From Agrobacterium vitis (GTDB taxonomy: Bacteria; Pseudomonadota; Alphaproteobacteria; Rhizobiales; Rhizobiaceae): 64,000 bases of DNA. A program made the translations under genes and the position numbers. The stretch spans positions 1-64,000 of the forward strand of contig NZ_CP118260.1 in NCBI RefSeq assembly GCF_013337045.2, given 5' to 3'. Shown here one piece after another: positions 1-8,343 of this stretch. Each line of letters begins with the position of its first letter. Position 1 is the first letter of the stretch. The notes below the pieces were generated by a model. That model saw only the letters and a program-made list of their open reading frames with translations. It was not told the DNA's origin and searched no databases.

Positions 1-1263
1 ATGATCATGGCGGTTGCGTCCAGCACGGCGACTGAACAACAGGAGACGAATTTGCGCCCCGCCGATGAGACCATTGCCGAAGACGCGCGCGCCCTTTCAG
101 CCCAGCTGAAGGCCATGCGGGAGCGTCTGTTTGCCCCAGCGTCGCGCAAAACTCTGCGGACTTTCACGTCCGGTGAGGCGGCGCGTCTCGTCGGAGTCTC
201 GGATGGCTATTTGCGGCAATTGTCGCTTGCCGGTGAAGGGCCTGCGCCCGTCGTTGGGGCAGGGGGGCGTCGCTACTATTCGCTCTCTGATATTGACGCG
301 CTGCGCCATTATCTGGCCGAGCAGGCGATGATAAAAGGCAATGTTTCCAAGGCCCGTTCCTATGTGAAATGGCGTGACGCCGAACGTGGCGAGCATTTGC
401 AGATCATTTCCGTGACAAATTTCAAGGGCGGCTCCGGTAAAACCACCTCGGCCGTTCATCTTGCGCAATATCTGGCCATGACTGGGCACCGGGTACTGGC
501 TGTTGATCTCGATCCGCAGGCGTCGCTGTCTGCATTGTTCGGTTATCAGCCGGAACTCGATCTGGTCGGCAATGATACGATTTATGGCGCCATCCGCTAT
601 GACGATGAAGTCAGGCCGTTGCGGGAGATTATCCGCAAGACCTATTTTCACAATCTCGACCTGCTGCCCGGAAACCTGGAATTGCAGGAATTTGAGCATG
701 TGACGCCGCGTGCCTTGGCGGAACGAAAGACGGGCGATGCCAAGAGCCTGTTTTTCGCCCGAGTGCAGAATGCCTTGCACAGCGTGGCGGATGATTATGA
801 TGTCGTGGTCATCGACTGCCCGCCGCAGCTTGGATATTTGACATTGTCGGCGCTTTGCGCATCGACATCGGTGATTGTCACCGTGCATCCGCAGATGCTG
901 GATGTGGCGTCCATGAGCCAGTTCCTGTTCATGACATCGGATCTTCTCGGTGTCGTGCGCGAAGCAGGCGGCACACTGAATTTCGACTTTCTACGCTATC
1001 TCGTCACCCGGTTTGAGCCGAATGATGGTCCTCAGGCGCAAATTGTCGGTTTTCTGCGGTCGCTGTTCGGGGAACGGGTATTGACCTCGCCGATGGTTAA
1101 ATCCACGGCAATTTCCGATGCCGGATTGACCAAACAGACGCTTTACGAGGTTGGCCGCGAAAATTTCAGCCGTGGCACGTACGACCGGGCGATTGAAGCG
1201 CTGGAATCGGTAAATGCCGAAATCGAACAGTTGATCCACACGGCGTGGGGACGCAAAGAATGA
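1..1263 (+). CDS. repA: Plasmid partitioning protein RepA (ParA-type ATPase)
   Basis: RepA is the Walker-type ATPase of the repABC partition system. With RepB it moves replicon copies apart and it autorepresses the operon. A MerR-like helix-turn-helix lies at about residues 53-105. The deviant Walker A motif KGGSGKTT is at 142-149, the VDLDPQAS box at 168-175 and the VVIDCPPQLG box near 265. The length of 420 aa is normal for RepA of repABC replicons (about 400). The ATG at base 1 is followed by a second in-frame ATG at 7, and either could be the start because no upstream sequence is visible. The stop overlaps the repB start by ATGA, so translation is coupled. The identity is secure; only the exact start is open. 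Confidence 0.97.
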   Translation: MIMAVASSTATEQQETNLRPADETIAEDARALSAQLKAMRERLFAPASRKTLRTFTSGEAARLVGVSDGYLRQLSLAGEGPAPVVGAGGRRYYSLSDIDALRHYLAEQAMIKGNVSKARSYVKWRDAERGEHLQIISVTNFKGGSGKTTSAVHLAQYLAMTGHRVLAVDLDPQASLSALFGYQPELDLVGNDTIYGAIRYDDEVRPLREIIRKTYFHNLDLLPGNLELQEFEHVTPRALAERKTGDAKSLFFARVQNALHSVADDYDVVVIDCPPQLGYLTLSALCASTSVIVTVHPQMLDVASMSQFLFMTSDLLGVVREAGGTLNFDFLRYLVTRFEPNDGPQAQIVGFLRSLFGERVLTSPMVKSTAISDAGLTKQTLYEVGRENFSRGTYDRAIEALESVNAEIEQLIHTAWGRKE

Positions 1264-2342
1264 TTGGAAAAAACCGAAAAAGCGAGTTGCGCGCGCTGTT
1301 TTCCGATCCAGGATCGGGGGCACGTCCAGATACTGCGGAACCCTCTGTTTCGCAACCAACGGTGACCGGCGAACCGCGTAGCGCAGACACTGTTGAAGAA
1401 CAGAGCCCCGCAGCGCCTGTGGCGCGTGCAGCCTCCGGCGCGATAAAGGCAATGGGATTGACCTTGTCCTCTATCACCAGAGAGGCGGAAGAAGCGCGTG
1501 CTTTGCGTCAGGCGATTGATGAGGGCGAAAGGGTCATTTCCCTTGCTACGGATAAGATCGACGCGTCCTTCGTTTCAGATCGCTTGAGTGATGAGGAACG
1601 AGATGATCCCGATTTCGTCGCGCTGGTTGCCAGCATGCGCGAGAGTGGCCAGCAGGTTCCGATCCTCGTGCGTCGGCATCCTGTTGATGCCGACCGCTAT
1701 CAGGTTGCCTATGGTCACCGGCGTTTAAGTGCGGCCAAGCGTCTCGGCATTGCCGTCAAGGCGCTTATCCGGCCCTTGAGCGACGACGAGCTTGTGCTGG
1801 CTCAAGGCAAGGAAAATGCCGAGCGACGCAATCTCACCTTCATCGAGCGTGCCTTGTTTGCCAAGGCATTGGCCGATCGTGGGTTTGATCGAAAAGTCAT
1901 CGGCGAGGCGCTTTCGGTGCAAAAAAGCGAGTTGTCGCGGCTTATCCAGGTGGCAGAGAGTGTCCCTGAGCGCTTTGCTCGCGCCGTTGGCCCAGCTCCG
2001 AAGGCAGGACGCGAGAGGTGGATGGCACTTGGCCAATTGCTCTCGAGCGAGCAGGGGCAGGTGAAAGCGGCTGGTTTGGTGTCTACAGACGGATTTCGGA
2101 TCGCAGCCACCGATGAACGGTTTCAAAAATTATTCGATACTCTGTCCGGCAAGACGCCTGTGGAGCGTCCGGAACCAGAGGACATCAGGGGTCCAGATGG
2201 CCGTGTCTTCGCCCGTATCGGACGGCAGGGGCGGCGGCTGAAGATTGAATTTCTGGCGGAAGCCAATCCGGGGTTTGTCGATCAGTTCGAAGCGCGTCTG
2301 GCGGCTGCTTACGCTGCCTATTTAGACGGCGAACACGACTGA
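1260..2342 (+). CDS. repB: Plasmid partitioning protein RepB (ParB-type)
   Basis: RepB is the centromere-binding partner of RepA and recognises parS sites of the form GTT-N4-GC-N4-AAC. The basic N-terminus is followed by the family motif around residues 59-66 (SGAIKAMG). The ParB nuclease-like domain spans about 90-200, with YGHRR at 151-155 and ENAERRNLT at 185-193, and a DNA-binding helix-turn-helix follows at about 205-232. I place the start at 1260 because it forms an ATGA overlap with the repA stop and gives the usual N-terminus MIGKNRK. An in-frame ATG at 1245 would overlap repA more deeply. Because the junction is only four bases there is no room for a parS site between repA and repB, where some repABC plasmids carry it. 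No parS consensus is obvious beside repABC; candidate sites lie at 23 and 36 kb. Confidence 0.96.
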   Translation: MIGKNRKSELRALFSDPGSGARPDTAEPSVSQPTVTGEPRSADTVEEQSPAAPVARAASGAIKAMGLTLSSITREAEEARALRQAIDEGERVISLATDKIDASFVSDRLSDEERDDPDFVALVASMRESGQQVPILVRRHPVDADRYQVAYGHRRLSAAKRLGIAVKALIRPLSDDELVLAQGKENAERRNLTFIERALFAKALADRGFDRKVIGEALSVQKSELSRLIQVAESVPERFARAVGPAPKAGRERWMALGQLLSSEQGQVKAAGLVSTDGFRIAATDERFQKLFDTLSGKTPVERPEPEDIRGPDGRVFARIGRQGRRLKIEFLAEANPGFVDQFEARLAAAYAAYLDGEHD

Positions 2343-2410
2343 AATCGGTTTGCATCCGGCTTTTGCTGGGTGCTGTAGACCTGCATTTTGCAGGATTATT
2401 GCATGCCACT

Positions 2411-2429
2411 TAAATCCCAAGGGATTTTA
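2411..2429. promoter_or_regulatory. Short palindrome downstream of repB
   Basis: AAATCCC and GGGATTT form a perfect 7-bp inverted repeat separated by two A residues, about 70 bp after the repB stop. It does not match the GTT-N4-GC-N4-AAC parS consensus. It could be a protein-binding site or a weak hairpin in the repC leader. The function is unknown. Confidence 0.3.
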
Positions 2430-2529
2430 AGAGGACACTACGCAGAGGTTACAACGGGTTATGGCGCGTTGTGTTTTATCGAACGCAAGCGCCGTAAAGT
2501 GCAACGAGAAGGAAGCAATACGAGACAAG

Positions 2530-2578
2530 AAAAAAGGCCCCAAAACGTCACCATTTCGGAAGCCCTCTTCTATGTAGC
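2530..2578 (-). ncRNA. Putative counter-transcribed RNA (incA/RepE type) against repC
   Basis: repABC replicons encode an antisense RNA of about 50-60 nt between repB and repC that limits repC expression and determines incompatibility. On the minus strand there is a rho-independent terminator: arms GGCTTC (2564-2559) and GGGGCC (2541-2536) pair with two G-U pairs, and six U follow (2535-2530). Upstream, a TTGACT box (2613-2608) has 17 bp spacing to TTCTCT (2590-2585), a weak -10. A start near 2578 would give a transcript of about 49 nt, the expected size. The terminator is the firmer part of the call; the promoter is weak and the RNA boundaries are inferred. Confidence 0.45.
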
Positions 2579-2609
2579 AATTCAAGAGAATCACTTCTGG
2601 CCATAAAAG

Positions 2610-2661
2610 TCAAGACATGACCGCATATTCGTGGGTCATGATGTATCTTTTTGCGTCTTGA
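2610..2661. repeat. Nested inverted repeats beside the antisense RNA promoter
   Basis: TCAAGAC (2610-2616) pairs with GTCTTGA (2655-2661), and inside it CATGACC (2616-2622) pairs with GGTCATG (2634-2640). The outer left arm overlaps the proposed -35 box of the antisense RNA. On the plus strand the structure would lie in the repC mRNA leader, where alternative folding is known to control repC in this replicon family. The specific role here is inferred. Confidence 0.35.
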
Positions 2662-3263
2662 TTTTGCGGCGTTGGCAGCAGCGCCAGGCCATAATGGTGC
2701 TTAGACAAAATGATGGAATGGTATCGACCACAATGCGGGCGATGCTTGCGGTACCGTGCGTTTTATCAAATGCACATAAGGTGCTGCAAGCTGTAGATCT
2801 GCCGTATAATTTACTCCTTAAGTCGGGTCCGATTTAGGGAGTTATGCAATAGATCGACCGTAGCGTAATATGCTGAATTCCAAGGATTTCAGGTAGGAGC
2901 CGTGTGGATTCTATAAGGGATAAGATTGGCCTTACATGGCGCTTTATCGCGCAAGAAAGGGTCAATTTTGCTTATACACCCCGTTCGTGGTCGATATTGT
3001 GGTGAGTTCACTTGTCTTGGATCCTTGAGATACCAAGCAATGAATTCGTGCGCCCACGGTATCCCTGCGTTTTATCAGTCGGATGCCGTTTCAGGTCAGC
3101 CTGCTGCGAAATAGTCTCCCTGCTTGCGTTTAAAGTCAGGAGTTGCGCAGTCGATTGATGGATTGCCGGAAAAGTAAGCGGTCTTAAAGCCATCCTATTC
3201 CGGTGATCGTTAACCTGTGCTGTCGGGTTGATTGAGTTTCAGTGTTTGTTATTTGGGCCTGCT

Positions 3264-3283
3264 TGTCTCCTTGTAGAGGGGAC
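3264..3283 (+). promoter_or_regulatory. Hairpin that can sequester the repC Shine-Dalgarno sequence
   Basis: GTCTCC (3264-3269) can pair with GGGGAC (3278-3283), six pairs including one G-U, around an 8-nt loop. The right arm belongs to the repC ribosome-binding site (GAGGGGAC, 8 nt before the ATG at 3292). This fits the known repABC scheme, in which leader structure occludes repC translation when the antisense RNA is bound. The function is inferred by analogy. Confidence 0.4.
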
Positions 3284-3291
3284 GCGACATT

Positions 3292-4509
3292 ATGGAACGA
3301 GCTGCAACAACGCCCTTTGGCGGCGGACGGATGTCCGGTCGCGTCCTGGCGCGACAAGCACGCATTGGCGAACGTCAAGCTGAACTACGGCAAACCGAAG
3401 GCGCAAATTCTTCTGGTCGCGCTGACAAATGGCAATTGCTTCGCGCCTTAACAGAAGCGCGTGCTGTCTATGGTCTGGGTGACCGGACTATTTGCCTGCT
3501 TGAAGCGCTTGTCAGCTTCACCACCGAGCGCGAGCTGGATGGCCGTGAACCGGTTATCGTCTTTCCATCCAACCGGGAATTGGCTTTTCGAGCAAGAGGA
3601 ATGGCGCCAGCGACCATACGCAGGCACCTGGCGTGCCTTGTCGATGCAGGCATGATCTTTCGGCGTGATAGCGCCAATGGCAAGCGCTATTGCCGCAGAG
3701 ACGAAACCGGCGAAGTTGAGGATGCATTTGGCTTCGATCTAGCGCCGTTTGTGCTGAAAGCAGAAGAAATCTACAGCGCAGCCGAAAGCGCCCGTGCTGA
3801 AGCCAAGCGGTTCCGTGCGTTGCGTGGGGAAGTCACCGTTCTATCTCGCGACATTTCCAAAATAATTACGCTGGCGCTTGAAGAGGGGCGAGCAGGGGAC
3901 TGGGAAAGCTATTTGCTTTGCTATCAGTCTTTTTGCAAAACACGCTTAAGAATGAAATTCTGCACTGATATGCAAACGCTGGCAGAAGACCTGCGCGCGC
4001 TGTTGTCAAAGGTGGAAAATGATTATCTTTCAAGTCTTTCAGATGAGGAAATGAGCGGCAATGAACGTCAAAATGAGCGGCATCAACAGAATTCAAAATC
4101 AGACCTACAACTTGATAAAAACGGCAACGAACATATAACAGCGGAGCGGGCATCACCTCCCCTCGACCAACGGCGATTGGCTGTAAGCCTGAAAAGGTTG
4201 AAAACGCTTTGCCCACAAATCAACGATTACGCCAAAGATGGGATTTCCGAATGGAACGACTTGATCAGGGCGGCTGACACTGTGCGGACGATGCTGGGCA
4301 TTTCCCCAGATGCATGGTTGAAGGCGAAACAAGCAATGGGTGAACAGGCTGCCGCAATTACCGTCGCGGTCATGCTTGAGCGAGCCGAAACAATTCGTTC
4401 CGCAGGCGGCTATCTCCGGACGTTGAGTGACAAGGCTGAGCAAGGGCAGTTCAGCGTTTATCCCATGCTTCAAGCGCTGGAGAAAAACCTGCCGCGGAGC
4501 AAGTCTTAA
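3292..4509 (+). CDS. repC: Replication initiator RepC
   Basis: RepC is the replication initiator of repABC replicons; in characterised members the origin lies inside the repC coding sequence. The 405-aa length is typical. The N-terminus (ATTPFGGG at 4-12) matches the conserved RepC beginning and supports this ATG, which has the ribosome-binding site GAGGGGAC eight bases upstream. The conserved winged-helix region is clear: FPSNREL at 91-97, ATIRRHLACLVDAGMI at 107-122 and RRDSANGKR at 124-132. The middle of the gene, around 3800-4150, is richer in A and T than its flanks, as expected for an internal origin, though I did not measure it. The identity is secure. Confidence 0.95.
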   Translation: MERAATTPFGGGRMSGRVLARQARIGERQAELRQTEGANSSGRADKWQLLRALTEARAVYGLGDRTICLLEALVSFTTERELDGREPVIVFPSNRELAFRARGMAPATIRRHLACLVDAGMIFRRDSANGKRYCRRDETGEVEDAFGFDLAPFVLKAEEIYSAAESARAEAKRFRALRGEVTVLSRDISKIITLALEEGRAGDWESYLLCYQSFCKTRLRMKFCTDMQTLAEDLRALLSKVENDYLSSLSDEEMSGNERQNERHQQNSKSDLQLDKNGNEHITAERASPPLDQRRLAVSLKRLKTLCPQINDYAKDGISEWNDLIRAADTVRTMLGISPDAWLKAKQAMGEQAAAITVAVMLERAETIRSAGGYLRTLSDKAEQGQFSVYPMLQALEKNLPRSKS

Positions 4510-4791
4510 AGCTGGGTGGAGCTGAGGAAATTTGACTTGGCTGATGCGACAGGAACTTTGTTTACGTCGCAGCCTTTTCAAGTCTCGGTTTCCTCGACTT
4601 GCCCCACGGGCCCTGGAATTTTTCCTCATCGAGGCGGAACAAATATCACTGCAATGCGTTTGTCTATGACGCGAAACCTTATGGTCCTGAAGCGTAAGTA
4701 AACAACTCCGACCGTGAAAATGGTCGTACCTATGCAGCAGGCAATTGAAGCGTAATTCGGGTACGCGGTCATCCGGCTGGGATATAGAAAT

Positions 4792-6345
4792 ATGCAGGGT
4801 TTCGAGAAGGCCATCAGCCATCACCGCATTGGATCCGATCAGGTGATCAGAGTGGGCTATAATGCCTGGAAGACGGGTGTTGCATCTAAGGCGGGATTTC
4901 TGATCGATGGTGCGCAATATTTTCGCGCCCTTGCGGATGCCCTGTCACGCGCTCAGGAACAGATATTTATCATCGGTTGGGATTTTAACCCTGACATCCA
5001 GCTTATACCCGAAGATCCAGCTTCTCCCACATTAGGTGAGTTCCTCCTTTCGCTTGTCGAAGGCAATAGCCGTCTTTCGATTCACATTCTCGTCTGGGCG
5101 ATGGGTCCGATTTATTCTGGAAAATCCCTGCGCATGCTCGGGAAAACCGAACTGAAGTCGCATCCGAGGATCGACTTGCGGCTCGATACGAGGCATGCCG
5201 TTCGAGGTTCTCATCATCAGAAAATGGTAGTTATCGACGATGCACTGGCATTTATTGGCGGCATCGATCTTACGGCCAAGCGGTGGGATACGCCCGAGCA
5301 CCGGGCCGATCAACCGTTACGCTGCACGCCGAAAGGCGAACGCTATGAGCCGGTTCACGATGTGCAAATGGCTATTGATGGTGAAGCGGCCGAAGTAGCA
5401 GCTGAAATCGCCAGGCGCCGGTGGTGGCAGGCGACAGGTGAAGATCTGGTTCGTGCACGCTGCTATTATCATTCTTTTCCATCAGCTGCACTTTATGTCT
5501 TGAGCAATTGTGACATCGCTTTTGCGCGGACCGAACCGGCAATTCGTAGAAGCACATCCGTTCGGGAGACACTTCAACTGACCCTTGACTGCCTTTCACG
5601 GGCAGAGAGGCTCATCTATATAGAAAGCCAATATTTTGCATCGAAAGATGTCGCCGATCTTTTGGCGGCTCGATTGAGTGAGCCGGATGGTCCTGAGGTT
5701 GTGTTGATTTCGACGCTAAATTCGCATGGATTTCTTGAAAGAAAAGTACTGGGTGAAAATCGTGATAGAATGATCCGTAAGCTTAGACAGGCTGATCGAT
5801 TTGGTCGGTTTCGTGCTTTCTATCCAGTTGTCCCAGATGAGAGCAGCGATGATAAGTGCGAGGAGGTTCTGGTCCATGCCAAGTTGATTATTATCGATGA
5901 TGTTTTCATTCGCGTCGGGTCATCGAACTTGAACCAGAGATCGGTGGGCCTTGATACGGAACTTGACGTCGCCATCGAAATGCATAGCGACAAAGAACGT
6001 CAGATCTTGGCCGATATGCGAAATGGTCTGCTTGGTGAGCATCTTGGTCTGCCGGGCACAGATTTGGCAAAAGCCCATCACGAATCTGGATCATTGGTGC
6101 GCGCGTTGGACCGAGTGAACGTTGGACTGCGTGGGCTGCGATCTTTTCCTGTCGGTGACGAGAACGGCAAAACGAGTTTGCATTTTGCTACGGGCCTTGT
6201 TGACCCAAAAGCACCTTGGTGGCCGTTGCAGTTGGTTTCTATTCCATTTTCCCTGCTAAAGAAAATCCGACGCATGGCGATGTCGAAGGCAGGACTGAGC
6301 CAGGCCGATGGACAACAGCAGCGTATGTCTGCCAACAACAGTTAA
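4792..6345 (+). CDS. Phospholipase D / cardiolipin synthase family protein (ClsB-like)
   Basis: This is a 517-aa member of the phospholipase D superfamily with two HKD motifs. The first, HHQKMVVIDDALAFIGG, lies near residues 141-157 and the second, HAKLIIIDDVFIRVGSSNLN, near 362-381. Both carry the H-x-K-x4-D catalytic set, so the enzyme should be active. Such proteins transfer phosphatidyl groups, for example to make cardiolipin, or cleave phospholipids. A YbhN-like membrane protein and a YbhP-like phosphohydrolase follow, as with E. coli clsB (ybhO), which favours a ClsB-type role at the membrane. The start is uncertain because the Shine-Dalgarno match is weak. Substrate specificity is not visible in the sequence. 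Confidence 0.85.
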   Translation: MQGFEKAISHHRIGSDQVIRVGYNAWKTGVASKAGFLIDGAQYFRALADALSRAQEQIFIIGWDFNPDIQLIPEDPASPTLGEFLLSLVEGNSRLSIHILVWAMGPIYSGKSLRMLGKTELKSHPRIDLRLDTRHAVRGSHHQKMVVIDDALAFIGGIDLTAKRWDTPEHRADQPLRCTPKGERYEPVHDVQMAIDGEAAEVAAEIARRRWWQATGEDLVRARCYYHSFPSAALYVLSNCDIAFARTEPAIRRSTSVRETLQLTLDCLSRAERLIYIESQYFASKDVADLLAARLSEPDGPEVVLISTLNSHGFLERKVLGENRDRMIRKLRQADRFGRFRAFYPVVPDESSDDKCEEVLVHAKLIIIDDVFIRVGSSNLNQRSVGLDTELDVAIEMHSDKERQILADMRNGLLGEHLGLPGTDLAKAHHESGSLVRALDRVNVGLRGLRSFPVGDENGKTSLHFATGLVDPKAPWWPLQLVSIPFSLLKKIRRMAMSKAGLSQADGQQQRMSANNS

Positions 6346-6366
6346 ATTATAGTCTTGTGCACACGG

Positions 6367-6404
6367 AAAGCCCTTGTGATTGGTAAATCACAAGGGCTTT
6401 TTCT
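6367..6404. terminator. Strong bidirectional terminator
   Basis: Arms AAAGCCCTTGTGATT (6367-6381) and AATCACAAGGGCTTT (6386-6400) form a perfect 15-bp stem with a 4-nt loop, followed by a T-run on the plus strand; the minus strand also ends in TTT. It lies between the convergent phospholipase-like gene and the YbhN-like gene and can stop both transcripts. Confidence 0.88.
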
Positions 6405-6447
6405 ATGGTGAATCCTATTATTTTTGCGAATGTAGCCTATGACAGCG

Positions 6448-7401
6448 TCAAAGAGTTGCTGCTTTCACCGTTTCATTTGATGCGGAATTATCCCGGCTTT
6501 CCAGGCGCGAATAATACCATTCACTGATGGCAAAGACCGGGATGCCGATTGCCAGGGGTATGAAAAAATACACGACGCGAAACGCGATGAGCGCGCCTAT
6601 CGAGGCGTCTTTGCCCATGATGAACGAGATGGTCGCTTCCATTACGCCGAGCCCGCCGGGAACATGGGCAACCAGCGCCGAGAGGTTGGCCATGACATAG
6701 GCGGTTGTCGTTTCGAAAAAACCAGCGGAAGATCTGGCGAGCCAAAAGAGACAAGCGGCGACTGCAGTAAAATTGGCAATGCCAACTGCGACCTGTGCAA
6801 GGGCTATGTGCAATGTTGGCAGTGAGAAACGCCATTTGTATATGCGTATTTCACCGCGCAGCCAGGTTGAGGCCAGGAGATAGATACCAATTGCAGCCAG
6901 GCATGCAAATCCAATCAGTCGAGCGGCGAAGTTCCCCATGCCGCCGAGCTTGGCCGCACTCTGCGGAAACAGGGCAAGGCAAATGCCGGCCAATCCTATT
7001 AAGCCGATTCCGACGGTTGCGCCGCAAAAGAGAATTACTTTGGCGACTTCCTCGTTTTTCAAGCCCCAGCGCCGGTAATACCGATAGCGAACTGCACCGC
7101 TGGACAGCGCCGCCAAGCCGACATTATGTCCGATAGAGAGGCTGACAAAAGACGCGACTGCGGCTTTGCGCCAGGACAAACGAGAACCGGCATAGCGGAT
7201 GCCAAGATAGTCGAAGCCGGTCAAACAGAGGTAGGACACGGCACAGAAAAATAACGACAGAGCAAAACCTGTCCAAGGGATGGCAGACAATGATGTTTCG
7301 ATATCGTTGAGAGAAAATTTGCTCAGCGCCCGGTAGCTCAGCCAAAGGGCTATTGCTGTTGCGGCAAGAAAAATGCCATTTAGTAAAATCTTCTTCTGCA
7401 T
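6448..7401 (-). CDS. YbhN-like lysylphosphatidylglycerol synthase transmembrane-family protein
   Basis: This integral membrane protein of about 317 aa begins MQKKILLNG and has roughly eight hydrophobic segments. It shows the pattern of the LPG_synthase_TM (UPF0104) family, including the stretch around NVGLAALSSGAVRYRYY and the loop HVPGGLGVMEA, both typical of YbhN/AglD proteins. It lacks the cytosolic synthase domain of MprF, so it is the membrane-only form, whose molecular role is poorly defined. I chose the ATG at 7401 over an upstream one at 7476 because the longer form would run into the divergent neighbour and add a non-membrane tail. It sits head to head with the YbhP-like gene. A role in membrane lipid handling is inferred from context. 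Confidence 0.82.
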   Translation of the reverse strand: MQKKILLNGIFLAATAIALWLSYRALSKFSLNDIETSLSAIPWTGFALSLFFCAVSYLCLTGFDYLGIRYAGSRLSWRKAAVASFVSLSIGHNVGLAALSSGAVRYRYYRRWGLKNEEVAKVILFCGATVGIGLIGLAGICLALFPQSAAKLGGMGNFAARLIGFACLAAIGIYLLASTWLRGEIRIYKWRFSLPTLHIALAQVAVGIANFTAVAACLFWLARSSAGFFETTTAYVMANLSALVAHVPGGLGVMEATISFIMGKDASIGALIAFRVVYFFIPLAIGIPVFAISEWYYSRLESRDNSASNETVKAATL

Positions 7402-7465
7402 CAAACCGTTTCCGAGGTTGCTCTTGGTACAGGGAACGATTTCCCGCCTAAGGTGTTCCCTCGCA

Positions 7466-8203
7466 ATGAGCTCCATATTTCGTCTCCTTACCTACAATAT
7501 TCATAGCTGTATCGGCACAGACAGAAGACTTGATCCAGCCAGAATTGCCGACGTGATCGCAGCCACCAATGCAGATATTGTTTGCCTTCAGGAAGTGGAT
7601 GTCGGCCGAAACCGAACGTCAGGAATTGACCAAGCGGAAGTGATCGCTGGCTATCTCACCATGCAATCACATTTTCATTCCGCCTTGAATGTCGCTGAGG
7701 AACGATATGGCGATGCACTTTTGACCCGGTTTCCGACCCGGATCATCCAGCAGGGCATGTTGCCATCACGCGGTGAGCAAAGGGGTGCGCTGTTGGTAGA
7801 GGTATTGATTGGAGATATTTCGGTTAACGTCTGCGTGACACATTTCGGCCTAAGGGCGGGTGAGCGAGCAGAGCAGGCTAGGGCGATTTTGGGAGGTGAA
7901 TGGCTTGGACCATTGCTGGAGGCAGATGCTCCCATTGCGGTCGCAGCCGACTTGAACGCTGTGCCGAATTCCAAAGCTTTCAAACTCTTGACGGCAAGAT
8001 TGGCCGATGCCACGAAAGCTAACCTCAAGTCCGATAATCTCAGTCGGCCGAAGCCGACATTTCCATCTCGGTTTCCATTCCTGCGGCTGGACCACATTCT
8101 GACATCAGGTGGATTGAATATCCTTGACGCACGGGTCATCGACACACCTTTGGCACGTCAAGCGTCTGATCATCTGCCGCTCCTTGTTACGATGCAAATT
8201 TGA
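7466..8203 (+). CDS. Endonuclease/exonuclease/phosphatase family protein (YbhP-like)
   Basis: This 245-aa protein has the endonuclease-exonuclease-phosphatase fold. The metal-binding motifs are visible in order: LTYNIHSC near residue 7, LQEVDVGRN near 44, an ADLNAVPNS motif near 155, and RLDHILTS followed by SDHLPLLV at the C-terminus. E. coli ybhP lies beside clsB (ybhO), and the partners here (PLD-family and YbhN-like) are the same. The start at 7466 follows AAGGTG and gives MSSIFRLLTYNIH, aligned to the family; an upstream ATG at 7373 would overlap the divergent gene. The substrate could be a phospholipid headgroup or a nucleic acid; family membership is certain but not the reaction. Confidence 0.85.
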   Translation: MSSIFRLLTYNIHSCIGTDRRLDPARIADVIAATNADIVCLQEVDVGRNRTSGIDQAEVIAGYLTMQSHFHSALNVAEERYGDALLTRFPTRIIQQGMLPSRGEQRGALLVEVLIGDISVNVCVTHFGLRAGERAEQARAILGGEWLGPLLEADAPIAVAADLNAVPNSKAFKLLTARLADATKANLKSDNLSRPKPTFPSRFPFLRLDHILTSGGLNILDARVIDTPLARQASDHLPLLVTMQI

Positions 8204-8282
8204 CTGCGCGTCGATTAATACTCCATTAGTTCCATAATGTTGATTATCAATTTTAATAATTTGACCAGGTGGGTTCATCCTT

Positions 8283-8315
8283 GAAATGCGAAGGGATATC
8301 CACCCCTCGCATTTC
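8283..8315. terminator. Terminator-like hairpin between convergent genes
   Basis: GAAATGCGA (8283-8291) pairs with TCGCATTTC (8307-8315), and GGG/CCC extends the stem after one mismatch; GATTTT follows on the plus strand. It separates the YbhP-like gene from the convergent ureidoglycine aminohydrolase gene. Confidence 0.65.
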
Positions 8316-8343
8316 GATTTTCCCAGGCATGAGCTGAGCTCGC

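Larger units (their letters stand above)
2343..3291. other. Extended repB-repC intergenic region (repC leader)
   Basis: The repB-repC gap in repABC replicons is commonly about 150-200 bp; here it is 949 bp. No open frame in it has convincing coding character. It holds a small CCTGCA/TGCAGG hairpin (2380-2394), an AAATCCC-AA-GGGATTT palindrome (2412-2427), the proposed counter-transcribed RNA (2530-2578), nested inverted repeats just beyond that promoter (2610-2661), and a hairpin that can hide the repC ribosome-binding site (3264-3283). About 600 bp between 2662 and 3263 hold nothing I can name. Either the leader is naturally long in this lineage or DNA has been inserted between the antisense RNA and repC. 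Confidence 0.7.

Noticed and set aside
97..888. Long open frame on the minus strand inside repA
   Set aside because: It is the reverse-strand shadow of a clear repA coding sequence and shows no recognisable protein.
2412..2427. AAATCCC-AA-GGGATTT palindrome as a parS site
   Set aside because: It lacks the GTT and AAC ends and the central GC of the repABC consensus, so it is listed only as a palindrome of unknown role.
2388..3193. Several 60-80 codon frames between repB and repC
   Set aside because: None has a ribosome-binding site or conserved features. The region is better explained as leader and antisense RNA sequence.
4516..4701. 61-codon frame after repC
   Set aside because: It has no recognisable product and composition unlike neighbouring genes; the 282-bp gap holds nothing I can name.
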